From NCBI GenBank assembly GCA_947623455.1, contig OX392535.1:36356688-36420687 (forward strand): a stretch of 64,000 bases of DNA. Reading direction: 5' to 3'. Position 1 is the stretch's first letter; every line of letters starts with the position of its first letter. Origin of the DNA: Mimachlamys varia (Eukaryota > Mollusca > Bivalvia > Pectinida > Pectinidae). Shown here piece by piece: positions 1 to 11,940 of the stretch. A model generated the notes under the pieces. That model saw only the letters and a program-made list of their open reading frames with translations, did not search any database and was not told the DNA's origin. A program made the translations under genes and the position numbers.

Positions 1-664
1 TTTGGTTGAATCGTGAAACCCAAGTATTGGTGTTGTTTGTAGAGTCATAAATCACCTACATACTAAATTGGAGAGAATTTCAACCAATCAGAAGCCAGTA
101 TGTTGCTGCCATTTAAGATACGAAGGAGACGAAAAAGAAGAAAACGAAAAAAAAACCGTAGAAATAACCATTAAGCCCCCCACTTCTATGGGGATCATTA
201 CAGAAGTTCACAAGCTCCAATTGATCCTATACATTAAATACAAACACTTGTTGAACAAAATTTCATATTGCCTATATTTCACGTGTGTTATTATTCTAAA
301 TAAAAGAAAATAGGGCTTTCGTATCTCTCATTAATAATACCCCGAAAGCGGGGGGACAACGATTCTCTGAATTTTCTCGTTTACTTGTGAAAATAGAGAT
401 ACATGTATAACAAAGCATAACACACAACGGAGGTTTCACGATGCCTGGCCAGGATGACATTAAAATACCGTACTAAACAAACAATCATTAACTACTTTCA
501 AATTCTACATCCAATCCAATAACAAAAAGGTAATATGTTACAACTTAGAATCTAGTAAACAAAGGCATATCATTAATAATATAGATCTAGTCCTACTTTC
601 AAAATCAGTTGGTGATACCCGCCAGTAAAACGGTAAATATTATTTCCGGTCAACTAATCATTTT
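1..664. repeat. Outer left arm of 31-kb palindrome
   Basis: This segment is the reverse complement of 30690-31374, with small indels. The clearest difference is a G run near 350, which is a much longer C run near 31010. The match starts at base 1, so the arm may continue to the left of the window. No gene is seen: an 81-codon frame at 68-313 has no recognisable motif and is poorly kept in the other arm. Confidence 0.85.
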
Positions 665-667
665 TTA

Positions 668-668
<1 letters not shown>

Positions 669-699
<31 letters not shown>
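669..699. repeat. (TG)n microsatellite
   Basis: About 15 uninterrupted TG units at the boundary between the outer palindrome arm and the 34-bp minisatellite. The minisatellite unit is itself TG-rich, so the run may have grown from its edge. Confidence 0.9.
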
Positions 700-700
<1 letters not shown>

Positions 701-3700
701 GGAGGGGTGTATTGTGTGAACATGCGTGTCGTGTAAACCTGTGTATTTTGTGACCACGTGTGTCGTTTAACGCTATGTATTGTCCGACCACGTGTATCTT
801 GTAACCCTGTGTTATGTGTGACCACGTGTGATGTGTAATTCTGTATAAGTGTGACCACCTCATGTGGTGTGTAACCCTGTGTATTGTGTGACCACGTGTA
901 TCGTGTAACCCTTTGTAGTGTATGACCACGTGTGTTGTGTTACTCTGTGTATTGTGTGACCACCTCGTGTGTTGTGTAACCCTGTCTATTTTGTGACCAC
1001 GTCTGATGTGTCATTATGTGCATTGTGTGACTACTTCGTGTGGTTTGTAACCTTGTGCACTGTGTGATCACGTGTATCGTGTAACCCTGTGTACTGTGTG
1101 ACAACGTGTGTCGTGTATCTCTGTGTATTGTGTGATCACGTGTGTTGTGTAACCCTGTGTATTGTTTGACCACTTGTGTCGTGTAACCCTGTGTATTGTG
1201 TGACATTGTGTGTCATGTAACCCTGTGTATTGTGTGACCACGTGTGTCGTGTTACCATGTGTATTGTATGACCTCGTTAGTCGTGTGACCCTGTGTATTT
1301 TGTGACCACGTGTGTCGTGTAACTCTGTGTATTGTGTGACCACGTGTGTCGTGTAACCCTGTGTATTATGTGACCACTCGTGTCATGAAACTTTCTGTAT
1401 TGTGTGACCACGAGATTCTTGTAACCCTTTGTATTGTGTGACAACTTATGTCATGCAACTCTGTGCATTGTGTGATCACGAATTCTTTTTACCCTGTGCA
1501 TGTATGACCACTTGTGTCGTGCAACCCTGTGTAGTATGTGACCAAGCGCCTCTTGTAACCCTGTGAATTGTGTGACCACGTGTGTCGTGTAACCCTGTGT
1601 ATTATGTGACCAAGCGTTTCTTATAAACCTGTGAATTGTGTGACCACTTCTGTCAAGTAAATCTTTGTAGTGTGTGACCACGAGTTATCTGTTACTCTGT
1701 GTATTGTGTGACCACTTGTGTCATGTAACCCTGTGTATTATGTGACATCGTGTGTCGTGTAACTCTGTGTATTGTGTGACATCGTGTGTTGTGTAACCCT
1801 GTGTATTGTGTGACATCGTGTGTCGTGTAACTCTGTCTATTGTGTGACATCGTGTGTTGTGTAACCCTGTGTATTGTGTGACATCGTGTGTCGTGTAACT
1901 CTGTGTGTTGTGACCATGAGTTTTCTGTTACCCTGTGTATTGTGTGACATCGTGTGTCGTGTAACTCTGTGTGTTGTGACCATGAGTTTTCTGTTACCCT
2001 GTGTATTGTTTGACATCGTTTGTGTTTAACCCTGTGTATTGTGTGACATCGTGTGTCGTGTAACTCTGTGTGTTGTGACCATGAGTTTTCTGTTACCCTG
2101 TGTATTGTGTGACATCGTGTGTTGTGTAACCCTGTGTATTGTGTGACCTCGAGTGTCGTGTAACTATGTGTGTTGTGACCATGAGTTTCTTGTAACCCTG
2201 TGTATTGTGTGACCTCGAGTGTCGTGTAACTATGTGTGTTGTGACCATGAGTTTCTTGTAACCCTGTGTTTTGTGTGACCTCGTGTGTCGTGTAACTATG
2301 TGTGTTGTGTGACTTCGTTTGTCGTTGAACTCTGTGTAATGTGTGTGGTGTAAATGCTTGTATTGTGTGACCACGTATGTTGTTTAACTCTGTGTATTGT
2401 GTGACCACGTGTGTCGTGTAACTCTCTCTATTGTGTGACTACCTCGTGTGTTGTGTAACCCTGTGTATTTTGCGACCACGTCTGATGTGTCATTATGTGT
2501 ATTGTGTGACCACTTCGTGTGGTTTGTAACCTTGTGTACTGTGTGATCACGTGTATCGTGTAACCCTGTTTACTGTGTGACAACGTGTGTCGTGTAACCA
2601 TGTGTATTGTGTGATCACTTGTGTCATGAAACTCCCTGTATTGTGTGACCACGAGTTTCTTGTAACCCTGTGTATTGTGTGAAAACTTATGTCATGCAAC
2701 TCTGTGCATTGTGTGATCGCGAATTCTTTTTACCCTGTGCATGTATGACCACTTGTGTCGTGTAACCCTGTGTAGTGTGTGACCAAGCGCTTCTTGTAAC
2801 CCTGTGAATTGTGTGACCACTTCTGTCATGTAAATATTTTTAGTGTGTGACCACGAGTTTCCTGTTACTCAGTGTATTGTGTAACAAATTGTGTCATGTA
2901 ACCCTGTGCATTGTGTGACATCGTGTGTTGTGTAATCCTATGTATTGTGTGACCTCGAGTGTCGTTTAACTATGTGTGTTGTGACCATGAGTTTCCTGTA
3001 ACCCTGTGTATTGTGTGACCTCGAGTGTCGTGTAACTATGTGTGTTGTGTGACCTCATGTGTCGTGTAACTCTGTGTGTTGTGACCACGAGTTTCCTGTT
3101 ACTCTGTGTATTGTGTGACCTCGGGTGTTGTGTAACCTTGTGTATTGTGTGACCACGTGTGTCGTGTAACTCTGTGTGTTGTGTGACTTCGTTTGTCGTT
3201 GAACTCTGTGTATTGTGTGTCGTGTAAATGCTTGTATTGTTTGACCACTTGTGTCGTGTAACCCTGTGTATTGTGTGACATTGTGTGTCATGTAACCCTG
3301 TGTATTGTGTGACCACGTGTGTCGTGTTACCATGTGTATTGTAAGACCTCGTTAGTCGTGTGACCCTGTGTATTTTGTGACCACGTGTGTCGTGTAACTC
3401 TGTGTATTGTGTGACCACGTGTGTCGTGTAACCCTGTGTATTATGTGACCACTCGTGTCATGAAACTTTCTGTATTGTGTGACCACGAGTTTCTTGTAAC
3501 CCTTTGTATTGTGTGACAACTTATGTCATGCAACTCTGTGCATTGTGTGATCACGAATTCTTTTTACCCTGTGCATGTATGACCACTTGTGTCGTGTAAC
3601 CCTGTGTAGTATGTGACCAAGCGTTTCTTATAAACCTGTGAATTGTGTGACCACTTCTGTCAAGTAAATCTTTGTAGTGTGTGACCACGAGTTTCCTGTT

Positions 3701-6700
3701 ACTCTGTGTATTGTGTGACCACTTGTGTCATGTAACCCTGTGTATTATGTGACATCGTGTGTCGTGTAACTCTGTGTATTGTGTGACATCGTGTGTTGTG
3801 TAACCCTGTGTATTGTGTGACATCGTGTGTCGTGTAACTCTGTCTATTGTGTGACATCGTGTGTTGTGTAACCCTGTGTATTGTGTGACATCGTGTGTCG
3901 TGTAACTCTGTGTGTTGTGACCATGAGTTTTCTGTTACCCTGTGTATTGTGTGACATCGTGTGTCGTGTAACTCTGTGTGTTGTGACCATGAGTTTTCTG
4001 TTACCCTGTGTATTGTGTGACATCGTATGTTGTGTAACCCTGTGTATTGTGTGACATCGTATGTCGTGTAACTCTGTGTGTTGTGACCATGAGTTTTCGG
4101 TTACCCTGTGTATTGTGTGACATCGTGTGTTGTGTAACCCTGTGTATTGTGTGACATCGTGTGTCGTGTAACTCTGTGTGTTGTGACCATGAGTTTCCTG
4201 CTACCCTGTGTATTGTGTGACATCGTGTGTTGTGTAACCCTGTGTATTGTGTGACATCGTGTGTCGTGTAAATGCGTGTATTGTGTGACCACGGGTGTTT
4301 AACCCTGTGTATTGTGTGACCACGTTATCGTGTTATCGTGTGTATTATGTGACCACGTGTATCGTGTAACCCTTTGCATTATGTGACATTGTGTGTCGTG
4401 TAACGCTGTGTATAGTGTGACCACGTGTATCGTGTAACCCTTTGTAGTGTATGACCACGTGTGCTGTGTTACTCTGTGTATTTTGTGACCACCTCGTGTG
4501 TTGTGTAACCCTGTCTATTTTGTGACCACGTCTGATGTGTCATTATGTGTATTGTGTGACCACTTCGTGATGTTTGTAACCTTGTGTATTGTGTGATCAC
4601 GTGTATCGTGTAACCCTGTGTAGTATGGGGCCACGTGTGTTGTGTAACTCTCTCTATTGTGTGACTCCCTCGTGTGTTGTGTGATCACTTGTGTCATGAA
4701 ACTCCCTGTATTGTGTGACCACGAGTTTCTTGTAACACTGTGTATTGTGTGACAACTTATGCCATGCAACTCTGTGCATTGTGTGATCACGAATTCTTTT
4801 TACCCTGTGCATATATGACCACTTGTGTCGTGTAACCCTGTGTAGTGTGTGACCAAGCGCTTCTTGTAACCCTGTGAATTGTGTGACCACTTCTGTCATG
4901 TAAATCTTTGTAGTGTGTGACCACGCGTTTCCTGTTACTCAGTGTATTGTGTGACCAATTGTGTCATGTAACCCTGTGCATTGTGTGACATCGTGTTTTG
5001 TGTAATCCTGTGTATTGTGTGACCTCGAGTGTCGTGTAACTATGTGTGTTGTGACCATGAGTTTCCTGTAACCCTGTGTATTGTGTGACCTCGAGTGTCG
5101 TGTAACTATGTGTGTTGTGACCATGAGTTTCTTGTAACCCTGTGTATTGTGTGACCTCGTGTGTCGTGTAACTATGTGTGTTTTGTGACTTCGTTTGTCG
5201 TTGAACTCTGTGTAATGTGTGTGGTGTAAATGCTTGTATTGTGTGACCACGCATGATGTTTAACTCTGTGTATTGTGTGACCACGTGTGTCGTGTAACTC
5301 TCTCTATTGTGTGACTACCTCGTGTGTTGTGTAACCCTGTGTATTTTGCGACCACGTCTGATGTGTCATTATGTGTATTGTGTGACCACTTCGTGTGGTT
5401 TGTAACCTTGTGTACTGTGTGATCACGTGTATCGTGTAACCCTGTTTACTGTGTGACAACGTGTGTCGTGTAACCATGTGTATTGTGTGATCACTTGTGT
5501 CATGAAACTCCCTGTATTGTGTGACCACGAGTTTCTTGTAACACTGTGTATTGTGTGAAAACTTATGTCATGCAACTCTGTGCATTGTGTGATCGCGAAT
5601 TCTTTTTACCCTGTGCATGTATGACCACTTGTGTCGTGTAACCCTGTGTAGTGTGTGACCAAGCGCTTCTTGTAACCCTGTGAATTGTGTGACCACTTCT
5701 GTCATGTAAATATTTTTAGTGTGTGACCACGAGTTTCCTGTTACTCAGTGTATTGTGTAACAAATTGTGTCATGTAACCCTGTGCATTGTGTGACATCGT
5801 GTGTTGTGTAATCCTATGTATTGTGTGACCTCGAGTGTCGTGTAACTATGTGTGTTGTGACCATGAGTTTCCTGTAACCCTGTGTATTGTGTGACCTCGA
5901 GTGTCGTGTAACTATGTGTGTTGTGACCATGAGTTTCTTGTAACCCTGTGTATTGTGTGACCTCGTGTGTCGTGTAACTATGTGTGTTTTGTGACTTCGT
6001 TTGTCGTTGAACTCTGTGTAATGTGTGTGGTGTAAATGCTTGTATTGTGTGACCACGTATGATGTTTAACTCTGTGTATTGTGTGACCACGTGTGTCGTG
6101 TAACTCTCTCTATTGTGTGACTACCTCGTGTGTTGTGTAACCCTGTGTATTTTGCGACCACGTCTGATGTGTCATTATGTGTATTGTGTGACCACTTCGT
6201 GTGGTTTGTAACCTTGTGTACTGTGTGATCACGTGTATCGTGTAACCCTGTTTACTGTGTGACAACGTGTGTCGTGTAACCATGTGTATTGTGTGATCAC
6301 TTGTGTCATGAAACTCCCTGTATTGTGTGACCACGAGTTTCTTGTAACACTGTGTATTGTGTGAAAACTTATGTCATGCAACTCTGTGCATTGTGTGATC
6401 GCGAATTCTTTTTACCCTGTGCATGTATGACCACTTGTGTCGTGTAACCCTGTGTAGTGTGTGACCAAGCGCTTCTTGTAACCCTGTGAATTGTGTGACC
6501 ACTTCTGTCATGTAAATATTTTTAGTGTGTGACCACGAGTTTCCTGTTACTCAGTGTATTGTGTAACAAATTGTGTCATGTAACCCTGTGCATTGTGTGA
6601 CATCGTGTGTTGTGTAATCCTATGTATTGTGTGACCTCGAGTGTCGTGTAACTATGTGTGTTGTGACCATGAGTTTCCTGTAACCCTGTGTATTGTGTGA

Positions 6701-7735
6701 CCTCGAGTGTCGTGTAACTATGTGTGTTGTGTGACCTCGTGTGTCGTGTAACTCTGTGTGTTTTGTGACTTCGTTTGTCGTTGAACTCTGTGTAATGTGT
6801 GTCGTGTAAATGCCTGTTTTGTGTGACCACTTGTGTCGTGTAACGCTCTGTATTGTGTCTCGTTTAACCCCTGTGCATTATGTGACCATGTATGTTGTGA
6901 AATCATGTATATTATGTGACCACGTGTATCGTGTTACCATGTGTATTGTGTGACCACGTGTGTTGTGTAACCATGTGTATAATGTGACCACGTGTATCGT
7001 GTAACTCTGTGTATTGTGTGACCACGTGTATCGTGTAACCCTGTGTATTGTGTGACCACGTGTGTTGTGTAACCATGTGTATTATGTGACCACGTGTATC
7101 GTGTAACCCTGTGTATTGTGTGACCACGTATATCGTGTAACCCAGTTATTGTGTGGCCACGTTATCGTGTTACCTTGTGTATTGTGTGACCACGTGTGTT
7201 GTGTAACCCTGTGTATTATGCGACCACATGTATCGTGTAACCCTGTGTATTATGTGACCACGTGTATTGTGTAACCCTGTGTATTATGTGACCACGTGTG
7301 TGGTGTAACTCTGTGTATTATGTGACTACGTGTGTCGTGTAACTTTGTGTATTATGTGACCACGTGTGTTGTGTAACCCTGTGCATTATGTGACCACGTG
7401 TGTCGTGTAACGCTGTGTATTATGTGACCACGTGTGTCGTGTAACCCTGTGCATTATGTGACCACGTGTATCATCGTGTAACCCTGTGTATTATGTGACC
7501 ACGTGTGTTGTGTAACTCTGTGCATTATGTGACCGCGTGTGTTGTGTAACCTTGTGTATTATGTGACCACGTGTGTTGTGTAACCCTGTGCATTATGTGA
7601 CCACTTGTCTCGTGTAACCCTGTGTATTATGTGACCACGTGTGTTGTGTAACCCTGTGCATTATGTGACCACGTGTCTCGTGTAACCCTGTGTATTGTGT
7701 CTCGTTTAACCCTGTGCATTGTGTGACCACGTGTC
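700..7735 (-). repeat. 34-bp minisatellite array, 7 kb, with higher-order repeats
   Basis: About 200 head-to-tail copies of a roughly 34-bp unit. Read here, a unit runs tgtattgtgtgaccac then gtgtgtcgtgtaaccct, and often contains CACGTG. The listed strand is arbitrary: the same unit appears in opposite orientation at 17096-17472, 26612-26925 and 29355-30685. Larger blocks repeat within it: a marker containing gaattctttttaccc recurs at about 1481, 2722, 3556, 4792, 5598 and 6404, and the last two intervals are exactly 806 bp. Every long frame here (VTQYTGLHDTRG-like) is a by-product: three 34-bp units make a 34-residue period and stops are rare. I see no gene. Confidence 0.95.
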
Positions 7736-8907
7736 TTTTAACATTCATTCCATAAAAAAAGGAAATGAAAAATGTTACTTTTGCTGATTTGACCAATCAG
7801 CTTACAAACTAGCACGGAAACAACTTCCAGCTGCCCATCTGTTCAAATACTGGTAAGCTTTACGACACGAACTTGACGAAGGCCACATTTTCACTGTCCA
7901 GCATTATCAAAATATCTCTTACCTATCATTTGGGAACTTTCCTTTTTGAATCAAGGCGTTTTACTCCATAATCACCTTTTATTTAAGGTTATATTATGTA
8001 CATTAGCAATTCTATCTATTTCATCGGAGGAAACTTATGTCAAACGAAACACGGAGTGTCCACAGCGTCTTCAAGTTACAAGTTAGGCAAGAGTACATGT
8101 AGAGGAGAACTTGAGTAACCTCTTACAGTGATAGGGATAAAGCATATCTCACATACGCCTGGTTGGAACTGATACTTTATCATCTGGATAAATGGTGACA
8201 TAACAACTGTGTGGTTTTCTCGCTTCCCACCATCTTAGAATCGGTGGTTATCAACAAGGCGTTATGATCCGAGTTGATGACGGGTCTTTTTCAAGTTTAT
8301 ATTATTACAGTAATATGACATACTTCTTTAAGACATGAAAACAAATACATTCTTTGATAAAATAAATGACCAAAGATGATAGTGACGAGTTTTCACATGT
8401 GATTGAAATATTTTGTAACATCGAAGTGTCTTGACTTGTTAGTGTCAAAAACATCAACATAAAGTATTTTCAACTTGATTTGTTATTTTGCGATCCGGGA
8501 AGGATTTGTTAGAACGAAAATGTAATAAATAGAATATCTAACAGTATCTTCAGTTATACGAAATATATTTCACTCGTGTTGATTTGATATTTGATCACTC
8601 GTGAAATATATTTCATATTACCGAAGATGCTGTAAGATATCCACTATTCCTGTCAAAAATTTCCATTTATGCTAGATGGAAATTGTAGCATTACCGGGTT
8701 TCATGATAAATTGATTTCATTTAATAAAGTATCGGGTAACCTGACTCTGCAACACATGGCCAATAGGTTTGGCTAATTATAATTCAGTACATCGACTGAG
8801 ATTTAAATAAACCATCATTAATCATGATTTATATACGCCACGCCATATGTAGATAATTTGAAAACTTTTTTTTTCAAATTTCGAATAGTCCAAAAGAAAA
8901 AGGTGGG
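7736..8907. repeat. Inner left palindrome arm, outer part
   Basis: Reverse complement of about 15930-17095, starting where the minisatellite ends on both sides. The arms differ by scattered substitutions and short indels, so this is an old duplication, not a copied read. No coding region is recognised. Confidence 0.85.
8534..8645. repeat. Foldback hairpin within the arm
   Basis: Two arms of about 45 bases around a short loop near 8590. Both contain gaaatatatttcac(t/g) and pair through the sequence around 8540 (aacagtatcttc) and 8630 (gaagatgctgt). The counterpart lies at about 16175-16290. It resembles a small foldback MITE that was present before the palindrome formed. Confidence 0.6.
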
Positions 8908-9832
8908 ACAATGCATGTATTTCATTTCAGAATATTTTATTGAAGATGTTAATACAAAGGGAACATAAATAAATCATGAAGCGTATGTCAAAATGCATCT
9001 TAGTTTTAAATATTTTTTCACATCTTGATTAATAAATCTAAAATCAACTCAATTAATTATAATTAGTTATTAATATCTTATATAAAGCGTTTGGTATCTC
9101 TAATGTATTCCTGTACGATCTTCAATAACATATCATTGGAATTAAAAACATGACTATTATATCCATAGAGGAAAGTTTCGATAGAAAGAGGAATGTTAAC
9201 ATCTAATTTAGCAATGGCGTTACTTAGGCGAATTCTTTGATTAGTATAGAGAGGACAATAAAGAAAATAGTGATAGGAATCTTCAATCGGAAAACCACAC
9301 CGGCAAGCAGGACTATCACATAAGTGAGAATAAAATAAATCGTAATTTAGATTACTAGCGGAATTTCTTAACTGACATATTATAATATTGATTTTTCTTT
9401 CGCCAGAATATTTAAATGTTTCAGAACACAGTGGGAAATTATCTGTAATACCAGCTTGTAAGCATTCATTTTTATTTCACGTACGGAAGACATAGAGGGA
9501 AACGGACAGGACGGACTGTTCCATTCAGACATCAAAGACGGAAAAAAACTATTTCTGTATAGTTGAGTTCTCAAGGCAGGAATATTAAACAATCTAGCAT
9601 GGCGAAAATTATAGACATCATTGGTGTTAATAAAAGGTCGTAGTAAGTCAGTGATATGATGCGGACAGTTATTGTAAAAAATATTATAAAAAAGTAATAT
9701 TTTAATGTAGATGTCTTCTAGCAATGGGAGGTACAATACCTGTTTCATAATATAATACTGAATGACTAGTTCCTTTTCTTAAGCCAGTAATTATACCTAT
9801 TGCATCAAGTTGAATCAAGTTGACAATGCATG
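8908..9832 (-). mobile_element. 5'-truncated LINE fragment with 10-bp target duplication
   Basis: The insertion is flanked by the direct repeat acaatgcatg (8908-8917 and 9823-9832), and the other palindrome arm near 15910 has the uninterrupted site. On the minus strand it encodes the end of a jockey/CR1-type reverse transcriptase: NSFFPSLMSEWN in the 9380-9748 frame, then, after a frame change, a cysteine motif (CRCGF then YHYFLYCPLYTNQR) and the terminal motif RDTKRF near 9060. The endonuclease and the catalytic reverse transcriptase core are absent, as expected for a dead-on-arrival copy. The 3' end lies at the low-coordinate side. Confidence 0.85.
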
Positions 9833-10260
9833 CATAAACCTCGCAAGATAATAAAAGGGGACAGGTGCAAAACAAACCGGCATTGTTTCACTTTCACTCT
9901 ATCACAGGGGGTTTAGCGGCTGTACGTCAGATGGCAAAACATCATGACCACAAACTTTTTCAAGCTTCCTTCTAAAGGTTAATAGTGTCAGGAGATGATG
10001 GTTGCAATTTGTAATGATAGACAGCTTATCGCAAAATATCGTCAATAATGAACGTGATATCACTGACCCTGTATGCAGACATGATTACTATGGGCCATCC
10101 CGTATTGACCACATATTCAGTTCTCACTATTTCGACTACAATCAGTTCAAGAGAAAGAAGTCATGGAAAAGGGGAAAAAGTAGGTTGTGTGAACTAAATA
10201 AGAGAATACCGAAGCGTTAACAAAATCATAATCCAAACTCAAAATCGATTAAACCATGGG
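9833..10260. repeat. Inner left palindrome arm, middle part
   Basis: Reverse complement of about 15465-15900. Both arms share a frame of about 70 codons (10002-10220 plus; 15537-15719 minus). It differs at a few residues and is cut short in one arm, and I recognise no domain, so it is not called a gene. Confidence 0.8.
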
Positions 10261-10515
10261 CAGAATAGGAACAAAGGAAAGATTTACATGGAGACTCTTG
10301 TAACAGTACAAGAGAATAAGACCAGGTGTACCGGAAGAGTAAGCGTCTTCTGCTTCATCGACGACACCCGCCATGTAAATCTTTGTCACATCCATGTAAA
10401 CATCAGGTTCTCAAAATGAGAACCGAGTATCATTGTCAATCACAACAAGCATACACACTAATGAGCATACTCAAAAACGTCCATCTTCATATAACTTAAA
10501 GATACAGAATGAATA
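10195..10515 (-). mobile_element. Retroelement 3' tail copy (family R)
   Basis: One of seven copies in the window of the 3' end of the reverse-transcriptase element described at 42795-44610. Family hallmarks are ggtgttccggaagagtaagc and cgtcttctgcttcatcgacg. The minus strand reads in the sense direction of the element. This copy lacks the last codons of the RT and holds mainly 3' untranslated sequence. Confidence 0.7.
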
Positions 10516-10537
10516 TGAAATCTTGTATGAAACTCGT

Positions 10538-10622
10538 GGTCACACAATACAGAGTGTTACATGACACAAGTGTTCACACAATACACAGGGTTACACAACA
10601 CACGAGGTGGTCACACAATGAG
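10538..10622 (+). repeat. Short island of the 34-bp minisatellite
   Basis: About two and a half units (cacacaatacacagggttac) follow directly on a retroelement tail, in the opposite orientation to the main left array. It has no partner at the matching place in the right arm, so it moved here independently. Confidence 0.75.
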
Positions 10623-11639
10623 ACTATCAAGCTAAAATCTGGAAAATCGACTGACGGGCAGATGGTCCCATAAATTTGCATTTCTCCCGATCATAGGGAA
10701 CCTATGAGGTAATAAGGGCCAATATAATATATCTTTCTGTCGGAAATGTCAGTTCTTTTTCAGATTAAATACTATTAAAGCTATCTAGCTGCGAAATGAT
10801 ACTGGCATGCAGTGTAACTCATTGGCATGCAAAACAGCTGTGTAGTACACCCGTAATTTAGGCCTACACACCGCTATGTTAACGATACACTGTTGTAAAC
10901 GAATGTATTACTTCGCCAGGAACGCAAAAGCGCTTGCCCCACTTACTTCATCGGGAAATGATGTGAGTAGGGTTTACTACAGGAAGTTTCATTGAGGCGG
11001 AGCGAAGTGAAAATGTAAATATGTAGAGATTTTGTGTACATAATCTTTACGTCATGTAGGGGCTTTGTATAGGGGATGAATACGTCTTGTTTATATTTTA
11101 TATAGGATGTTTAAGTCACGTGGGAGCTTTGTACAAACACTATAATAACGTTATGTTTTACCCTTTATTGCATTGAAGCCGCCATCCCGCTATTTCGGAT
11201 AGAAAAAATATAGACCTCTTCACTACTTTCAGAACGTAAATGCGCAATACAATATAGTTCTATACTGTTTTAGTACACAGAGTCAATTCAGGCATATACA
11301 TTTATGCATGAAATATTTAAAAAAAAAAAAAAACAAATAAGTTTCCATAGCCTATTATCATAAAAAAATCATATGTCAATCATGATAATTATACTTCTAC
11401 ATTTCCGCAGTCCCGTCAGTACGTGGATGAAATTGACATATACAATGCTATTTATTGCCGGATAAAGCACTGCTTTATCTTGTAGTAGTTATCGGACGCT
11501 ATATGTGATGTTTGCAGGAGAAAAGTTGGTATTTTGATAGCATACAATGGCTATGTGGCACTAACGGCCGGATGACAGATATTTCAGAAATATTCTTTGA
11601 TAAATGAAAACCATCAACATATGACAGTGTGTGTTCTTG
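10623..11639. other. No gene seen
   Basis: Left-arm-specific sequence between a minisatellite island and a SINE. It holds an A-rich run near 11318 but no reading frame with a recognisable motif. The 61-codon frames at 11499-11816 fall on or beside the SINE and are not genes. Confidence 0.6.
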
Positions 11640-11646
11640 TGCTTGA

Positions 11647-11856
11647 TGAGCCGCGGTGGCCGAGAAGTTAAGGTGTTCCGACATCTAACCACTTGCCTTC
11701 CCTTTCTGGGTTGCGAGCTCAAAACCCACGTGGCAGGTATTGACCGTAGGTCGGTGGTTTTTCACAGGACACTCCGGCTTTCCTCCACATCCAAAACCTG
11801 GCAAGTCTTTAAATGACCCTGGCTATTTTGTAATAAACAAAACCAAACTAATCTTA
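11647..11856 (+). mobile_element. tRNA-derived SINE
   Basis: The head resembles a tRNA of the Leu/Ser class: box A reads tggccgagaagttaagg near 11656, and a degenerate box B (gcgagctcaaaaccc) lies near 11712. The body contains ggtcggtggtttttc and ctccggctttcctcc, as in the large bivalve SINE family that shares a conserved central domain. It ends in an A-rich tail and is flanked by TGCTTGA direct repeats (11640-11646, 11857-11863). A second, inverted copy lies at 51305-51503. The right palindrome arm lacks it. Confidence 0.85.
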
Positions 11857-11940
11857 TGCTTGAATTAAAAATATCATAGTCTGATATCTTTCTATATAAG
11901 TCCGTTTATAAATGTTTAAGTTTTTTTGTGGAATTATAAG

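Noticed and set aside
700..7735. Possible CRISPR array
   Set aside because: Units are head-to-tail with no unique spacers, and the genome is eukaryotic.
654..7796. Many overlapping minus-strand frames of 60-238 codons with VTQYTGLHDTRG repeats
   Set aside because: They are translations of the 34-bp minisatellite; all frames are open because the unit lacks stops and its length is not a multiple of three. No start context, splice sites or non-repeat domain.
10002..10220. 72-codon gene conserved in both palindrome arms (copy at 15537-15719)
   Set aside because: Conservation equals that of the arm as a whole, with no recognisable domain, and the second copy is cut short.
11650..11735. tRNA gene
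   Set aside because: Box A is good, but box B is broken, the cloverleaf does not close, and a SINE body, tail and target duplication follow.
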